Below are positions 63,001 to 64,000 of a stretch of DNA of 64,000 nucleotides, one piece after another; the first letter of the stretch is position 1; every line of letters starts with the position of its first letter. The notes beneath the pieces were generated by a model that saw only the letters and a program-made list of their open reading frames with translations, did not search any database and was not told the DNA's origin. This DNA comes from Paguma larvata (taxonomy: Eukaryota > Chordata > Mammalia > Carnivora > Viverridae). The translations under genes and the position numbers were made by a program. The DNA lies in the NCBI GenBank assembly GCA_030068075.1, contig CM057843.1, forward strand, positions 40,803,832 through 40,867,831. Direction: 5' to 3'.

Positions 63001-63221
63001 GGGCGCCTGGGTGGCTCAGTTGGTTAAGCGGCCAACTTCAGCTCAGGTCATGATCTCACAGTCTGTGAGTTCGAGCCCCGTGTCGGGCTCTGTGCTGATG
63101 GCTCAGAGCCTGGAGCCTGCTTCAGATTCTGTATCTCCCTCTCTCTCTCTGCCCTTCCCTTGCTCATACTCTGTCTCTACGTCTCTCAAAGATAAATAAA
63201 CGTTAAAATAAATAAATAAAT
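63001..63221 (+). mobile_element. CAN-SINE (forward), near consensus, likely young
   Basis: ggggcgcctgggtggctcag to aaataaacgttaaaataaat. TSD aaaatgattaaagtag / aaaatgattgaagtag (62985-63000, 63222-63237). It has the fewest visible differences from the usual SINE form in this window. Confidence 0.95.
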
Positions 63222-63237
63222 AAAATGATTGAAGTAG

Positions 63238-64000
63238 GTTAGTATGTATTCAGTATGGGTAGAACAATTTCCAGGGTACCTTAAGTAGAAAAGCAAGGTA
63301 CAGAACAGTGTCTGTTGTATTAAAAATACCATTTGTGTTAAATTATATACATAGATATACACATACTTCTACATGTATGCATATACATGTGTATATATCT
63401 GTGTGCGCATATATAGACCAATAGATACACACCTCCTGCTTAACATCAGTATTTTGTTACCCAAATCAGACCACCTGTTTGAACACTTTACTTGAGCACT
63501 CATTTACCATTGTTTAAAATGAGTTATACATCAACCCCAAAACCCCAAACCAGTTTTCAAAACATAGCTGCCTATTTGTGAATTAAAAGAAAATTGTTGT
63601 GATATAAAATATTTAAACATTTCTTCTTTATTACAAAATAATTAATATGGTTGTTAACAGTTGATTTCTGTGTAGGAACATATCTGTCCCTTTTATTGAT
63701 ACTTAAAAAGCTTCTCCAAAGTTCTACTAGTGTATGTGGAATGTATTTCTATATTTCTCATGTATCTTTTTCTTTAAAATATTGAATTAGATTTTTGAGA
63801 GTGAAATATAAACATATTACTATATAAAACCATTGGCTGGAAAATACTGTGTCAAGAGCCATGAACTAAGGTATTCTACTTGAAACTTTAAAATGGCACA
63901 TTTTGTGGGGTATGCCTATATTTTTGTCTTTGCTTGACAATGCAAGAAAAATCCTTGTAAAGGCAGATTCTGAAGGGAAACTGAGTTACTTTTTACTATA
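63238..64000. other. Intron 3, unassigned AT-rich DNA
   Basis: Contains a (TA/CA)-rich low-complexity patch at about 63345-63415. No exon or repeat recognised. Confidence 0.45.

Noticed and set aside
63001..63080. tRNA-like heads of the SINEs as tRNA genes
   Set aside because: They have A and B boxes but lack a proper cloverleaf 3' half and are followed by the SINE body. They are retroposons, not tRNA genes.

Overview
The window reads as vertebrate nuclear DNA from a carnivore, most probably a cat-family (felid) genome. The main clue is the very large number of tRNA-Lys-type CAN-SINEs of the form ggggcgcctgggtggctcag ... (CT)n ... aaataaa. They occur in both orientations, many have clear target-site duplications (TSDs), and several are nested. 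Carnivore-type LINE-1 3' ends and old mammalian MIR, L2, L1M and MER5A fragments accompany them. I see no bacterial, viral or CRISPR features.

The one real protein-coding gene I can support is the 5' part of GPATCH8 on the + strand. A CpG-island promoter (about 22530-23320) contains coding exon 1 (22832-22876, 15 codons). Exon 2 (47836-47910, 25 codons) and exon 3 (56227-56299, 24 codons plus 1 nt) follow after introns of about 25.0 kb and 8.3 kb. Exon 3 opens the G-patch domain, and the gene runs off the right edge inside intron 3. All splice sites are GT-AG. The products of the three exons join in frame to give the GPATCH8 N-terminus, residues 1 to about 64.

Positions 1-22500 are upstream intergenic DNA packed with SINEs and LINE pieces. 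They include a processed MRPL33 pseudogene (about 10965-11600) and a GC-rich non-repetitive block (about 1180-1640). Intron 1 (22877-47835) carries many SINEs. From about 47535 to 58970, around exons 2 and 3, only two SINEs occur, a strong contrast with the flanks. Intron 3 fills with SINEs again after 58970.

The most unusual sequence structures are mobile-element oddities. They are a SINE whose B-box segment is tandemly repeated about five times (18222-18518); a 24-bp SINE head without a tail, flanked by a 16-bp TSD, inside an L1 3' UTR (12198-12253); a SINE joined to a 5'-truncated L1 inside one shared TSD (7213-8896); and triple or opposite-orientation nested SINEs. I saw no convincing new protein-coding system. 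All other open reading frames fall in repeats or in the CpG island.
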